Source of the DNA: Haliotis asinina
Lineage: Eukaryota; Mollusca; Gastropoda; Lepetellida; Haliotidae
NCBI RefSeq assembly: GCF_037392515.1
Contig: NC_090287.1
Coordinates: 11,413,501-11,477,500 of the forward strand
Length of the DNA stretch: 64,000 nt
Direction of reading: 5' to 3'
The notes under the pieces were generated by a model, which searched no databases, had not been told where the DNA came from, and was given only the letters and a program-made list of their open reading frames with translations. Below are positions 37,897 to 48,646 of this stretch, one piece after another. Both the position numbers and the translations under genes were made by a program. The first letter of the stretch is position 1; every line of letters begins with the position of its first letter.

Positions 37897-39403
37897 ATGT
37901 CAACAGTTACAATACTCATTCTGGCATGCGCTGTGCTTGAGTGCTTTCCGGTAGTGACGTCAAATGAGCCTGAAGCCGGCCCAGTGCTTCCTGTCATTGG
38001 TCTGAGAGATCCGCTTATGAGACCGGGCGATGATTGTCTCTTCATCTGTGAGATGTGTTTCTGGGACAACGTGAGTGATGTTGAAGCCATAGTCTTCTGC
38101 GTCTACCTGTTCTTACGATTGTAAAATTGACTGACCATTCCATGATAAGGCGAACCGTAATCACACAAGTATATCGGTATGGCTACAACCGCCCCTGAAG
38201 ATCCTGGTTACAATTGGTCTTCAATAAGAGGCGTTTACCGATACTGGGTGGTCAGGTTAATGTATCCCAATTGTGTTGTACGATGCCCGTGAAGTTGATC
38301 ACTGGATTGTTTGATCCAGACTCGATTGCTTACAGACCGCTGCTATATATCTGAATTTTTTCAGTATGTGGCGTTTAACACCCAACCAACAAAGAAACAA
38401 AGGTTCATTCGTGGATTGAAGTCACTAATACAACCGTAATGCCAATGTCTCGGTTTCTCTGTGTCAAGGCAACTTAACAGCCCTTGCGCCCTCTTTCGGT
38501 ACCTCTGATTTTATCATCATACCGGGATTTGTATACTATCTATCTGTATATAGTGACAACAGTTTAAGCCGTGTGGGCTTCAGAGAACCTTCGTTCTTAT
38601 GCATCTACCGTGGAACTGGATTAGATGATGATCGGTTACGTCACACTCACCCATGTACTACGTGTTGCCAATAGCCAAATCTGAATCAGTTTGTCCAGTG
38701 ACTGAAATATATCTATCGATCGTACTCAGCAGCCGCTCCTACGGTCGCTTCTTACAAGCCTTGGTTGCTGAAGATCCGAGGGGTGGTGGGGGTAGTCTAG
38801 CTGCTACATCGTTCACTCATTACACCTAAGATCCGGGTTCGATTCTCCAAACGTGTGCATAAAGCCCATTTCTGGTGTCCAAAGTCGTGATATTGCTAAA
38901 AGCGGCGCGCGAGTCGTAGCTCATGGATTGTCGGAGTCGTAGCTCATGAATTGTATGAGTCGTAGCTCATGAGGTCTGACCTCTGTGTTATACCTAGAAC
39001 TTCTTATTGCATAAAACAACATCTCAACCGTTCATACATTGAATCTACCCGATCAAGCATAAGATATCTTAAACTTATTGCTTGCAATTCTACTACAGTT
39101 AGCTGTGTGGAAAAGACAGATATACAGACCTGATTCAGTTCAATAACGTGTGTTCAGCAATATCAACACTAATATATGTCATTTTCAAATATATATTTTC
39201 AGCCACAAATGTTGATGTACTGCGCCAACACCGCCTGCAGCCGCACCCACTGCAACATCGTCGATCTGGTGTACATAGGGAGAGCGTGCAACAACACAGA
39301 GTGGCTGGACAGGTACCTCACTCCGACGATGAATACAGACACGTATTCGGAGCAGGAAACGTATTCACCGGATACGTATTCACAAGAAACGTCCAACCAG
39401 TAG
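37897..39403 (+). CDS. Secreted cysteine-rich peptide B (2 coding exons)
   Basis: Coding exons 37897-38070 and 39203-39403 give 124 aa. The ATG lies six bases inside an exon that opens with a TTTCAG acceptor at 37890, so a 5' untranslated exon is expected upstream. The signal peptide is about residues 1-22 (MSTVTILILACAVLECFPVV). The seven-cysteine spacing is identical to gene A (X3, X2, X10, X4, X4, X11), with CLFICEMC in exon 1 and MYCANTAC, HCN and GRAC in exon 2. The intron is phase 0 (donor GTGAGT). Unlike A it has a C-terminal extension of about 27 residues rich in Thr, Tyr, Ser and Glu, with TYS repeated three times. It lies about 0.7 kb after a 34-bp satellite. Family and function are unknown. 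Confidence 0.82.
38190..38390 (+). mobile_element. SINE-2 copy in the gene B intron
   Basis: GAAGTTGATCACTGGATTGT and CCAGACTCGATTGCTTACAG with a diverged tail (GTGGCGTTTAACACCCAACC). Confidence 0.7.
38786..38912 (+). mobile_element. SINE-1 copy in the gene B intron
   Basis: GATCCGGGTTCGATTCTCC and ATATTGCTAAAAGCGGCG; the tail is replaced by the 23-bp repeat. Confidence 0.82.
38911..38973. repeat. 23-bp triplicate repeat
   Basis: GAGTCGTAGCTCATG occurs three times with a 23-bp period at the end of a SINE-1 copy, inside the gene B intron. Confidence 0.9.
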
Positions 39404-39431
39404 ACCTGCACTCTTGCTCATCCAGCTTCGA

Positions 39432-39437
39432 AATAAA
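39432..39437 (+). terminator. Possible poly(A) signal of peptide gene B
   Basis: AATAAA only about 30 bp after the stop codon. Confidence 0.5.
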
Positions 39438-39439
39438 CA

Positions 39440-41960
39440 AACGTCGATAAGGCGACCAGTTGTTATCTTGTTTGTTGGAGTGGGGCAGCCTAGTAACTTC
39501 GCCACTTTGTTGATTTTATTAAATATACTGGCGCTTAGTCTACACCGAAATGATACATCTACCTGTTATATTTTCTTACAATTTAGTTTGATTTAAAAGC
39601 AGGAAGATTTTGGGGCATGATACACAACTGTTAGTCTGCCTTACAGTCCCTGAACCATATCTTTCCTGCAGTCTTATCCCCGCCCAACACCCGCAATGAT
39701 AGCCCTAAAGGCAGCAAGGCTAGGTCTATATGGGGCTCCTTTTCAATCTAGACAGGTTTATATGTTACAATCAAAATATGTATTCAGAGACTAAGCTTTA
39801 GTCTACACATAATAATTTTCGAATTTCTTGCCCCCAGTTGCCACCGAACCAGTTTAATGTTACCATTTAAATGGATGCCAAACATGTAACGCCAAACACT
39901 GGATTGTCTTGTCTACATTGGATTATTTTCAACTGGACTATAACTGAACAAATCTATGCAGGTGAGCTACAGTGATTGCGCCACTAGTTTTTACTCATTC
40001 GACGGAAAGGTTATACTGAATATTATACTGAAATAGCTAAAATACGCCCACATTTTGCACAAAAGTTGAAACAGACTCCGTGACAACGTACACTGGTTTA
40101 TTACAACCCTCTTCAGTAGTAAGCTGTAGCAAGGTCTTGACATAAGTAACGTGTATACCAAATTTTGACAAAATAAACTGTCTTCAAAATCATCATTTAT
40201 GTTTTTTTCAACTATATGGCGTTGACGGTTTGAAGTGAGTTCTTTTAATACATTACCACAATTGCTGCCGGGAGTTAGTAATGGACAAAGCTGAACGAAC
40301 CCAAGAAAACTTGGACGTACATGTAACCCTTACCCACAGACCGCTGTGAAGTCTCCTGCGCCCTGATGTAACTGTGTCGGATGTCATTAAAGGTGGAGAT
40401 CGTCTACGATCAGCGTGGGTGGCTTTCTCACTAACATTGCAGATATCTCTTCCATGCTAGATAAAGAGTGGGGTAGTTGGGGTGATTTGGGGTTTACGTC
40501 ACATCGTCATTGTTCCAGCCATATAGTTGAGAGATCAGTCCTACAGAGGGAGGACTGAGGGAGGGAGGGAGGGAGGGAGGGAAGAGACTTACTCAGGCAT
40601 AGAGAGATTCCTGTAACAGTTGCACGCACATAAATACGTACAGACGCCCAGAGACCGAGATCAATGTCTTCACAAATGCTGTATCGACAACTGCTCTGTC
40701 GAATCCATCAAAAGAAGATATACACACAATGATATGCGTCATTTCTTTGAAAGTGTGTCAGTGCCGACTTGCTGGCCTGAACTTATCTGGGTCAAACTCT
40801 TCAGTAGGTGATGTGCCATGCCTTGTCTGTATCTGCATGAAAGTACCTTAACAGACTTATAACACCTGTTACACCTGGTCAAAAGGAGGATGATTACAAA
40901 ATCTATACGTTCAACAGAAACACCCCCATCAAGCATCCCACTTGTCCTACATTGTAGCAATACATAGATATGAATATCGATCAGAATGATCAACATAATG
41001 GTTTGGGTGAAGAAAAAAAAGATAATGTAAATTAAGTCAATTCATACAAACTATGCTGATATTCCAAGAACGAGACGCACCCTTATCAGCTGTTGCCGTA
41101 TCATGATATAAACTTTCAGAGCAGAGCAAGAAGTCTTCACTGGTTATCAAGCCGCTATTCGAGTCTCGATCAGGTGCAGTCTGCCAACACCAAAACCTCT
41201 GTCATACAGAAGAAAGCCTATCCGGTCACTCGAGAGGGAGACATTGTTCAGGTTTGTGTTTTTGACACCTTATAAAGGTAGAAAATAACATTTTGCTATC
41301 TTTGCTGTACACCTAATGATGACTAGATTTCGATACACTGTCGCTGGTAAGAACCGTGCCACGAAAGTGCCGTCCACGTTTGTTTGGCGGAGTTGGGTCT
41401 GTCTGTTTTATCCAATCTGCTACGCTACCATTATGACAAACCAATGGAAATGATCAGTACGTCCTTTTCGCTCTAATCAGCAAATGTCTGGAAAATACTA
41501 ATACGTATGCAACGTATGAATATAAGTGAAATTGATGACAGTATAAGGTTATGCATTTACATGCATCATATAACAAAGCACATACAAGTGTTTACGGGTT
41601 CATTATGTTTTTTGCTGTTGTCGGTTTTGCAAAGGCGATAAACGTGTACGTGTGATAACTGTACAACAATTCTTATAGCCGCCACTAACTCTTCCAGCTC
41701 AATTATTGTTAACATTCCTTGTTTCAACAAAATCAGTAATTACTCTTTTCAGACAGTGGATTGTCTGGTGTCGGATCTTTACGGTACACCGGAACCCTTT
41801 TTGCGAACACTGATTCTCAGTGGTGCGTTCATGGAATGTTCATCACTACAAAACTTTCGTCTTTACATTCAATGAAAACCGTTTCGTCGGAGTTAAAGAT
41901 TGACCGTGACATGTTCTGACCATTCTTTGGCCTTGACATTCTGTATTCTCATTTAATCAA
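39440..41960. other. Spacer between genes B and C
   Basis: No repeat family beyond the (GGGA)n tract and no domain. It probably holds the 5' untranslated exon of gene C; a stretch ending GGAGACATTGTTCAG then GTTTGT (about 41251) is one weak candidate. Confidence 0.4.
40557..40581. repeat. (GGGA)n repeat
   Basis: About six GGGA units between genes B and C. Confidence 0.9.
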
Positions 41961-41990
41961 CTATTCCAGAGTGGGAGTGCACGCTGAAGT

Positions 41991-44900
41991 ATGAAGTCCC
42001 TCCTCCTCGCGTGTGTGCTGACTGCGTACCTGTACACACCTGTGACAGGTGAGATGCGACTGCTTCCTGATAAGAACCTGTCGGAATCGGATATAAGTGC
42101 ATCACACAAATGCATGTACATCTGTCAGATGTGCGCTGTAGTAAGTAAACACCTCGCTAGTACGGACTTTCATATTCCGTACACGTTATCCTAGTAGCTA
42201 CAGTTTACAGCAATGTTTTCTCTTTCCTTAATTACGTGTGGGGGTAGCCTAGTGGTTAAAGGGTTCGCTCGTCACGCCGGAGACGGGTTCTATACCCCAC
42301 ATAGGTATAATGTGTGATGCCCATTGATGGAAGGAATGGACGCACTATAACTCACTCACTCTCTTGTCTTAGTTGATCATTGGATTGTCTGGTCCAGACT
42401 CGATTATTTATAGACCGCCGCCACATAACTGGAATACTGCTGAGCACGGCGTAAAACTCAACTCAGTCAATCTTAGCAAAATTGCTTGGTAATTACATCC
42501 GGTGCCTCAATATCCCATGTGTCCTGGCTAAATGATAAGTTCGTTTCACTCCATTTAGTGGATTTACGTCACAGTGGATGCATCTATAGAAGTTGCCCCT
42601 TGACCTGTCAAGAAATAAACAACCCATTTTCTTCACTTTTATTTTTCATGGAATATTTATGGCCCCTAAATGATCTTAATATGGGAGGGACATATACACT
42701 GCATGTTTGTGTTTTCATATGTGTCAGAAAGCTGACTAGATTCAAGTGAATGAGTACACACATAGATATGTTAGCATGTGTCTGTATGAACATCTTTGAT
42801 GTCGGTGACTCAGACTGCGATGGTCCGTTGATTAAGTGGACAGTTAGACAAGGTTACCTGTTGGCACGGCGACACCAATAATGGACTTGACGCATTGTAC
42901 CTGTAAGGGAATCGAACCCGGGTCTTAAGCGTGACGAGCAAACGCTTTAACCACCAGACTACCTAAAAACATTTTGGAGCGAAATTGCAAAATTGTTTAT
43001 GCGGTGTAATGAAGTACTCACCTGTATTTGCGCCTACCTGTATATGTGTAATCTCATAAACGCCAGTGCCTGGCAGGCTAAACCTTCGATCACACACTAG
43101 ATTCATTGCTTGTCACAATGTGTGATTATATGACGAAATGAAATTGTCAGTATTCACCGGAGGTGCAAAATACCACTGCTTCAAGGTCACGCGTTTTATT
43201 AGAGAAGCAATGATATCATAGTGGATTACACGACCTCACGATGTACGTTTTGATGCATTTAGGGATCGAACCTCAGATCCTCTGCTCTTTGGGGCTGACA
43301 CACTATCCATTGGGTTACGACGTTCTTGTCCTCGATCTGTGCAGGGACGACACTCGGGAAGACCAAAGGTGTTTGTTTGTTCGCAGATTCATCGTAATTC
43401 GCCATGATTATATGTTCTTGTGGCTTTCGGTCTTCTATCACTACGGGTTTCCGTGCCATGGTCGGGTCCTAGACAGTGCGTGGGGTGAAGACAATTCTAA
43501 CCCCTCCCCCTACACACACACACACACACACACACACACCTTCAACATTCCTGGATCCGCCCATACGTCCTGCATTAAATGCCCGTGAAACAGTTACAAT
43601 TCTGTGATCTAACGTTGTGATACTTAATGTTTACGTCGGCACAAGGATGACGTTATTTGACGTTCTAGGATACTTAACGTGAATAGTTTATTAGTTTTAT
43701 TTCTGCACGTGCAACTCCATTTCCCTACCATCTGAATCTTGAAAATCAAGTTTCAAACACTTGGTTTCAGCGGTCACTTTAGAGTGAGTATATCAGAGAA
43801 AAAAGGTAACTACCGCTGAGAGATGGCATGTGATAGGCATGAAAAATGCTGGCATGACATGCAGAGTCGTTGCAAGGCTAATGGCTCCTCATCACCCGTT
43901 TAGTTGCTAAACATAATCAAACCAGTGATGTCAATGACAGTCATAGATCTCGTTACCATTGAGTATCCAAAGTAGCAGATCACAAAAATGGTGGGTGGCG
44001 CTTAACTTTTGTGCATATGTATATATTAAGGCGGCGTTTTACCCAGTTCACTTTCTCACAATACACCACACACGCCGTCGGGTATTTTAAGGCAGCCTAA
44101 ATAACAAAGGTCACCAGAAGATGGCATATCCCCCCGGCCCCCACATATTTGAGAGGACAAATCATCTGAATGTTACTTGATGTTTTCTTAGATTAAGTTT
44201 GAATCGTCTCCATGGAAGTCATGAAAAATATAAATGCCATATATCTGTAAACAGCAAAAGGCACCACTTAAAGATCTGCCTCACATATCTGCCAAGATGT
44301 GTTGAAAGATATCAAATGGTGCTCGAGTTGTCCTCTGGAAACGAAGTCCATCCCTCCATGTTGAGACTAAGTCAGAATTGTTTCAATGGAAACCAGGAAA
44401 AATAGAAATGCCAAAAGATTGTAAATGGAAAAAGGCACAACTCCGTGGTCTGCCTCAAATATCTGCCATGTTTTGCTGTAAGATCTTGAATAGTTTTCGA
44501 GTTCTGCTCCGGAAACGAAGTCCATCGCTCCATTTTGAGACTAAGTTAAAACCGTTTCCATGGAAACTGTGAAAATGATAAATCACAAATTTATGTAAAT
44601 AGCAAAAGGCACAGCTTTAGGGTCTCCCCTACATATCTGCCACGTTTTGCTGAAAGATATTCAGAAGTTTTTGAGTTGTGCTCCGGAAACGAAGCCCATC
44701 CCACCATTTTGCGACTAAGTCCGAATCGTTTCCATGGAAACCCAGAAAATTATAAACAACAAAAATCTGTAAATAGCAAAAGTCACCACGTTGGGGTCTG
44801 CCACATATACCTACCAAGGTTTGCTGACGAATATTAGGAACTTTTTGAGATGTGCTCCGGAAACGAAACACACCTCTCACTTTTGAGACAAAGTCTGAAT

Positions 44901-46163
44901 CGTTTCCATGGAAACAGAGGAAATCATAAATTACAAAAAAAACTGTAAATAGCAAAAGGCACCAATCTTCTGATTGGTATATCTACCAAGTTTTGCAGGA
45001 AAACAAAGAACGGATTTTGAGGTGTGTTCCGGAAACGAAGTCCATCGCTCCATTTTGAGACGAAGTCCGAAACGTTTCCATGGAAACCAAGAAAATAATA
45101 AATCACAAAATCTGTAAATAGCAAAAGGCACCACTTTAGGTTCTCCCCTACATATCTGCCAAATTGTGCTGACAGATATTTAGAAGTGTTTGAGTTCTGC
45201 TCCGGAAACAAAGTCCATCCCTCCATTTTGAGACTAAGTCCGATACATTTCCAGGGAAACCGAGAAAATAATATATATATATATAAAACTGTAAATAGCA
45301 AAGGACACCACTTTAGGTTCTGACTCATGTATGTAACAAGTCTTGCAGAAAAATAGTCCGAAACGTTTCCATGGAAACCGAGAAAATGATAAATCACAAA
45401 AACCAGTAAATGGCACCACTTTGGGGTCTGCCACACATTTTTGCAGAAACATACTGAACGGTTTTTTAGTTCTGCTCTGGAAACGAAGCCCACCCCACCA
45501 TTAGACTAACACCATAATGTTCCATGGAAAAACCAACAAAAAAATAAAATAAATAAAAATGCCCAAACACTGTAAATAGCCAAAGGCACAACTATAGGTT
45601 GAGATAGTTTCTGAGTTATGCTCCGGAAACAAAATGATTTCGGAAGGACGGACGGTGGGCGGGCGGGCGGACGGACGGACGGACGAGGCGTCGACTATAT
45701 CCCCCCGCATTACATGCCGGGAGGATAATAAAACATATATAAGTCACATTGGGATGAGGATCCCAGTAGGGTTTATGGTGCCCAAGTCGTCGTTGTTTAT
45801 GGGTCCAATAATAAAGAGCACTTCTCTCCCCTGCCCATTCCATCCCGTACATACTATTTGTGTAGGTCTAACGGTCTTCATCGGTGCCCAGATGGGCCGA
45901 TCCATGCTCATATTGTCGATCACTGGATGTCCCGGTCCAGATTCGATTATTTACAGACTGCCGCCCTATAGGGCCAATATTGTTGCGTATGACGTAAAAC
46001 TAAACTCACCAGCTCACTCCAGTGTACATACCTCTGTGATTGGTTGTTCCAGGACCTGGAGGCGTGCTTCAACTCCTATTGCGGGAGCGTGGTTGACCCA
46101 GCTGGAATTGCCAGGATCGTCTGCGAGTGCCAAGACCTCGAAACTTTAAAGAAGTACGTCTAA
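41991..46163 (+). CDS. Secreted cysteine-rich peptide C, diverged paralog (2 coding exons)
   Basis: Coding exons 41991-42140 and 46053-46163 give 86 aa. The ATG follows a splice acceptor (TTCCAG, ending 41969) by 21 bases, as in A and B. The signal peptide is about residues 1-20 (MKSLLLACVLTAYLYTPVTG). Exon 1 ends with CMYICQMCAV, matching CLFMCEMC and CLFICEMC of the paralogs, then a phase-0 intron. Exon 2 holds ACFNSYC and VCEC, so seven cysteines remain but the later spacing is changed to X6, X4, X13, X1. The C-terminal CQDLETLKKYV resembles CKNPALLDKFL of gene A. The intron is about 3.9 kb and holds two SINE-1 copies, two SINE-2 pieces, a (CA)n run and a 174-bp satellite. The exon 1 to exon 2 link rests on frame, splice sites and likeness to A and B; it is less secure than theirs. 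Confidence 0.7.
42236..42362 (+). mobile_element. SINE-1 copy in the gene C intron
   Basis: GGGGTAGCCTAGTGGTTAAA with GTTCGCTCGTCACGCCGGAG; the second half is shortened. Confidence 0.85.
42365..42465 (+). mobile_element. SINE-2 3' part in the gene C intron
   Basis: GTTGATCATTGGATTGTCTG, CCAGACTCGATTATTTATAG and GCACGGCGTAAAACTCAACT. Confidence 0.8.
42862..42968 (-). mobile_element. SINE-1 copy in the gene C intron, partial
   Basis: GGAATCGAACCCGGGTCTTA and CAAACGCTTTAACCACCAGA are reverse-complement head sequences. Confidence 0.85.
43258..43325 (-). mobile_element. tRNA-like SINE head or tRNA pseudogene
   Basis: On the reverse strand TAACCCAATGGATAGTGTGT and GAGGTTCGATCCC mimic A and B boxes about 30 bp apart, with an Arg-tRNA flavour. 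The fold is not complete enough for a functional tRNA. Confidence 0.4.
43512..43540. repeat. (CA)n microsatellite
   Basis: About 14 CA units in the gene C intron. Confidence 0.97.
44195..45640. repeat. About 174-bp satellite in the gene C intron
   Basis: The mark CGTTTCCATGGAAACC recurs at about 44209, 44382, 44560, 44729, 44903, 45075, 45250, 45366 and 45523, spaced 169-178 bp except the last two. Other conserved parts are CTGTAAATAGCAAAAGGCAC and TCCGGAAACGAAGTCCATC. Long minus-strand open frames here (for example 44924-45493) are repeat-derived. Confidence 0.92.
45644..45686. repeat. (GGAC)n/(GGGC)n tract
   Basis: A G-rich tetranucleotide run directly after the 174-bp satellite, followed by a CCCCCCGCATTACATGCCGG segment. 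Confidence 0.9.
45880..46012 (+). mobile_element. SINE-2 3' part before gene C exon 2
   Basis: TGTCGATCACTGGATGTCCC, CCAGATTCGATTATTTACAG and GACGTAAAACTAAACTCACC. It ends about 40 bp before the exon. Confidence 0.8.
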
Positions 46164-46365
46164 GACTCATGCCAAGATCGACGTCGAGCTGAAGACATCG
46201 AACCGCCTCACTGTCATATCTCCACACAAAACATTTTAACACACGGATTGCATTTATCACACAAATGCTTCATATTTAAAAAGGGAAATTATCATCTGTG
46301 AGAGGGTAACACATTAAGTGTCCTTGGTTACATCGAGGAAAAACCTAAGCATGTTTTATTTCTCC

Positions 46366-46371
46366 AATAAA
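46366..46371 (+). terminator. Possible poly(A) signal of peptide gene C
   Basis: AATAAA about 200 bp after the stop codon. Confidence 0.5.
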
Positions 46372-46904
46372 AATAACCATTCTTAAAAACGCATACTGTG
46401 ATCATTTCCTGACACAACGCATAATATATTTCCACAGAAGCCGAAATAGACTACCCACGGCATAAAATGCAAGAAATTCCCTGGATTCTTAAGTGAACAG
46501 TTTTAACAGTTTCCATAAAACGATAGAAATAGTGGCCACGCCCATAAACTGAAAAAAGTTTCCTGATTGGCTGATAAATGGGCGGGGCGTGTGTTTCATT
46601 ACTGTGCTGATCGATGTAGCCAACACAATTGTTGCCAACACAATTGTTGCCCTGCTGTATTACATCCCTCAGACAAATACAGCGAACATTAGCGTGGCAC
46701 TGACGAACCCAGAAACATAATCGGGGCCAGCCATACTAGAACCAATCACGTTTCTGCCATGCCCAAAGGACACAGCACTGGGAATCGTCGGATGATGACA
46801 TGCATCATCCAGTCAGTGGATAAACCCATGTCTCTTTTGGCTGCTTGGATGCTGAAAACACATTCTTATATTTTTTACTAGTGCTCTTATACTTATGGTT
46901 CGAA

Positions 46905-47060
46905 CATCCTAGCTAGAATTGGTCTTCAGCAACCCCTGCTTAACAGGATCTGATGGTCAGGCTCCCTGACTTGGTTGACAGTAATTATATATAACTGATC
47001 ACTGGATAGTCAGGTCAGGAATCGACTTTATACAGCTAGCAGGAACATACAACACTTGGC
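46905..47060 (+). mobile_element. SINE-2 copy, partial
   Basis: CAGGCTCCCTGACTTGGTTG and ACTGATCACTGGATAGTCAG match the 5' and middle parts. Confidence 0.65.
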
Positions 47061-47127
47061 TCACACCAGGAGTACATGGCATTAGCAGGATTAAAACAGG
47101 GAGCAAATACTTGTTTCTTTATGAGAG

Positions 47128-47390
47128 TGAATTTAGTCTTACGCTGCAATCAGCAATATTCCAGCTATATGGCAGCAGTCTAAATAATCAAATCTGAAAT
47201 GGTGATCAACAGCATGAGCATCGATCTACACATTTGGGAACTGATGACATGTGTCAACCAAGTCAGGGAGTCTGACCACCCAATCTCATTAGTCGGCTCT
47301 TACCACAAGCAGATCTGCCCTTTGTAGTAAGTATGGGTAGCTGAAGACCTATTCTATCCTTGATCTTCATGGGGACGTCTCCTTTATGGG
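47128..47390 (-). mobile_element. SINE-2 copy, full length
   Basis: TTTAGTCTTACGCTGCAATC, AACAGCATGAGCATCGATCT, GTCAACCAAGTCAGGGAGTC and CACCCAATCTCATTAGTCGG. It ends about 80 bp below the suggested SRP14 poly(A) signal. Confidence 0.85.
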
Positions 47391-47469
47391 TTTTAGCTAC
47401 CAGGATGCAGTCTAAATGTCAACACCAACACCACCACATACAAGAAATACATTAGGCTTCTGACTGAGC

Positions 47470-47475
47470 TTTATT
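47470..47475 (-). terminator. SRP14: Possible SRP14 poly(A) signal
   Basis: TTTATT on the plus strand is AATAAA in transcript sense, giving a 3' UTR of about 1.2 kb. Another candidate lies at 47819-47824. Which is used cannot be told here. Confidence 0.4.
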
Positions 47476-48646
47476 CTGTGTTTGTATATACAATATAAAT
47501 ACACACATTGTGTTGAGTCACAAAGAAATACCATATATTACTGAATCACCTTCAGACATTGAACAACTCATCTATGTCCTCGGTTCCTCCAAAACAGAAC
47601 ATACTGGCTAAACAACAAATATACAGTGTTATTAAATCTTGACACAAGGTTCAGCTAATCATTCCATAGGCCAAGTGTTATAGGTCCTTTCAGCATAAAA
47701 TATGTGACGGCGCTCTCATATTGTCACATCCACATCGAAGGGAGCACACAGAGCAGCTATTGTCAAAGGATTACAACATGGAAACATTTAATCTCTATTA
47801 CCCATAACATAACCATAATTTATTCACTAGCATATGCCAGTACATACATAAAAACAGTTCATGTCAGCTTACTGTGAAGTTCAAAAGTAGCTTGTACAAA
47901 GTCACTGACAGAGAATATAGGTAAGGGAAGTAACTCTAGTTTGCATATCGGCACACTATCAGCTCTCATAATTTGTGCACTCATGCACAAAGTCAGACTA
48001 CCTTAACTATACTAAACTAAAAAAATGTGTAGACCTGATATATACTTCATTCTACAGAAAACATTTTCTTTGAGCAAATTAGTTACAATCTGAATCTTTG
48101 GGGAAGACAAGTTAAATATCATCATCAACATGGAACTTCGTTTTTTCATCTCACAGCACAATTTCTCACTCTTTTTTACAACATAAACAAAATCATTAGG
48201 TTATCTTCCCACATCTTGAAAGAAAGAAACAGTAATAGAGTTCATGTTGATAAGAAAAAAGAGTTTTTCAAAAATAAAACTGAAACTTCAATAGAGCAAG
48301 GTTCATATTCAATTCTTATGGACCTTGATTCTTGAATAGCAATTGATGACGAGGATGACTGGCAGCCTAAAAGCCTATTATTAGGGGGAACAGCTGTTCT
48401 GGCATGAACAAAACAAAACATATGGGCTAAACTGTAGTGTGTATGGTTTTAAATGAAATTCACCAAATGCCTCCTATATACAACAAGATTTGGAGATGTA
48501 TTTTACATGTATTTGATAAATTTGTATCAGTGGAATGATAGGAGGCTACTTGAGTCATCAAAACCACAACAAAGTTTATGTCCACCGCCTTTCACATGCT
48601 CACTGGACAGGGTGATGACATTTTATGACAATGGAGTTAGCAGCAT

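Noticed and set aside
44629-45493. Minus-strand frames of 108 and 189 codons
   Set aside because: They fall wholly in the 174-bp satellite and repeat with its period.
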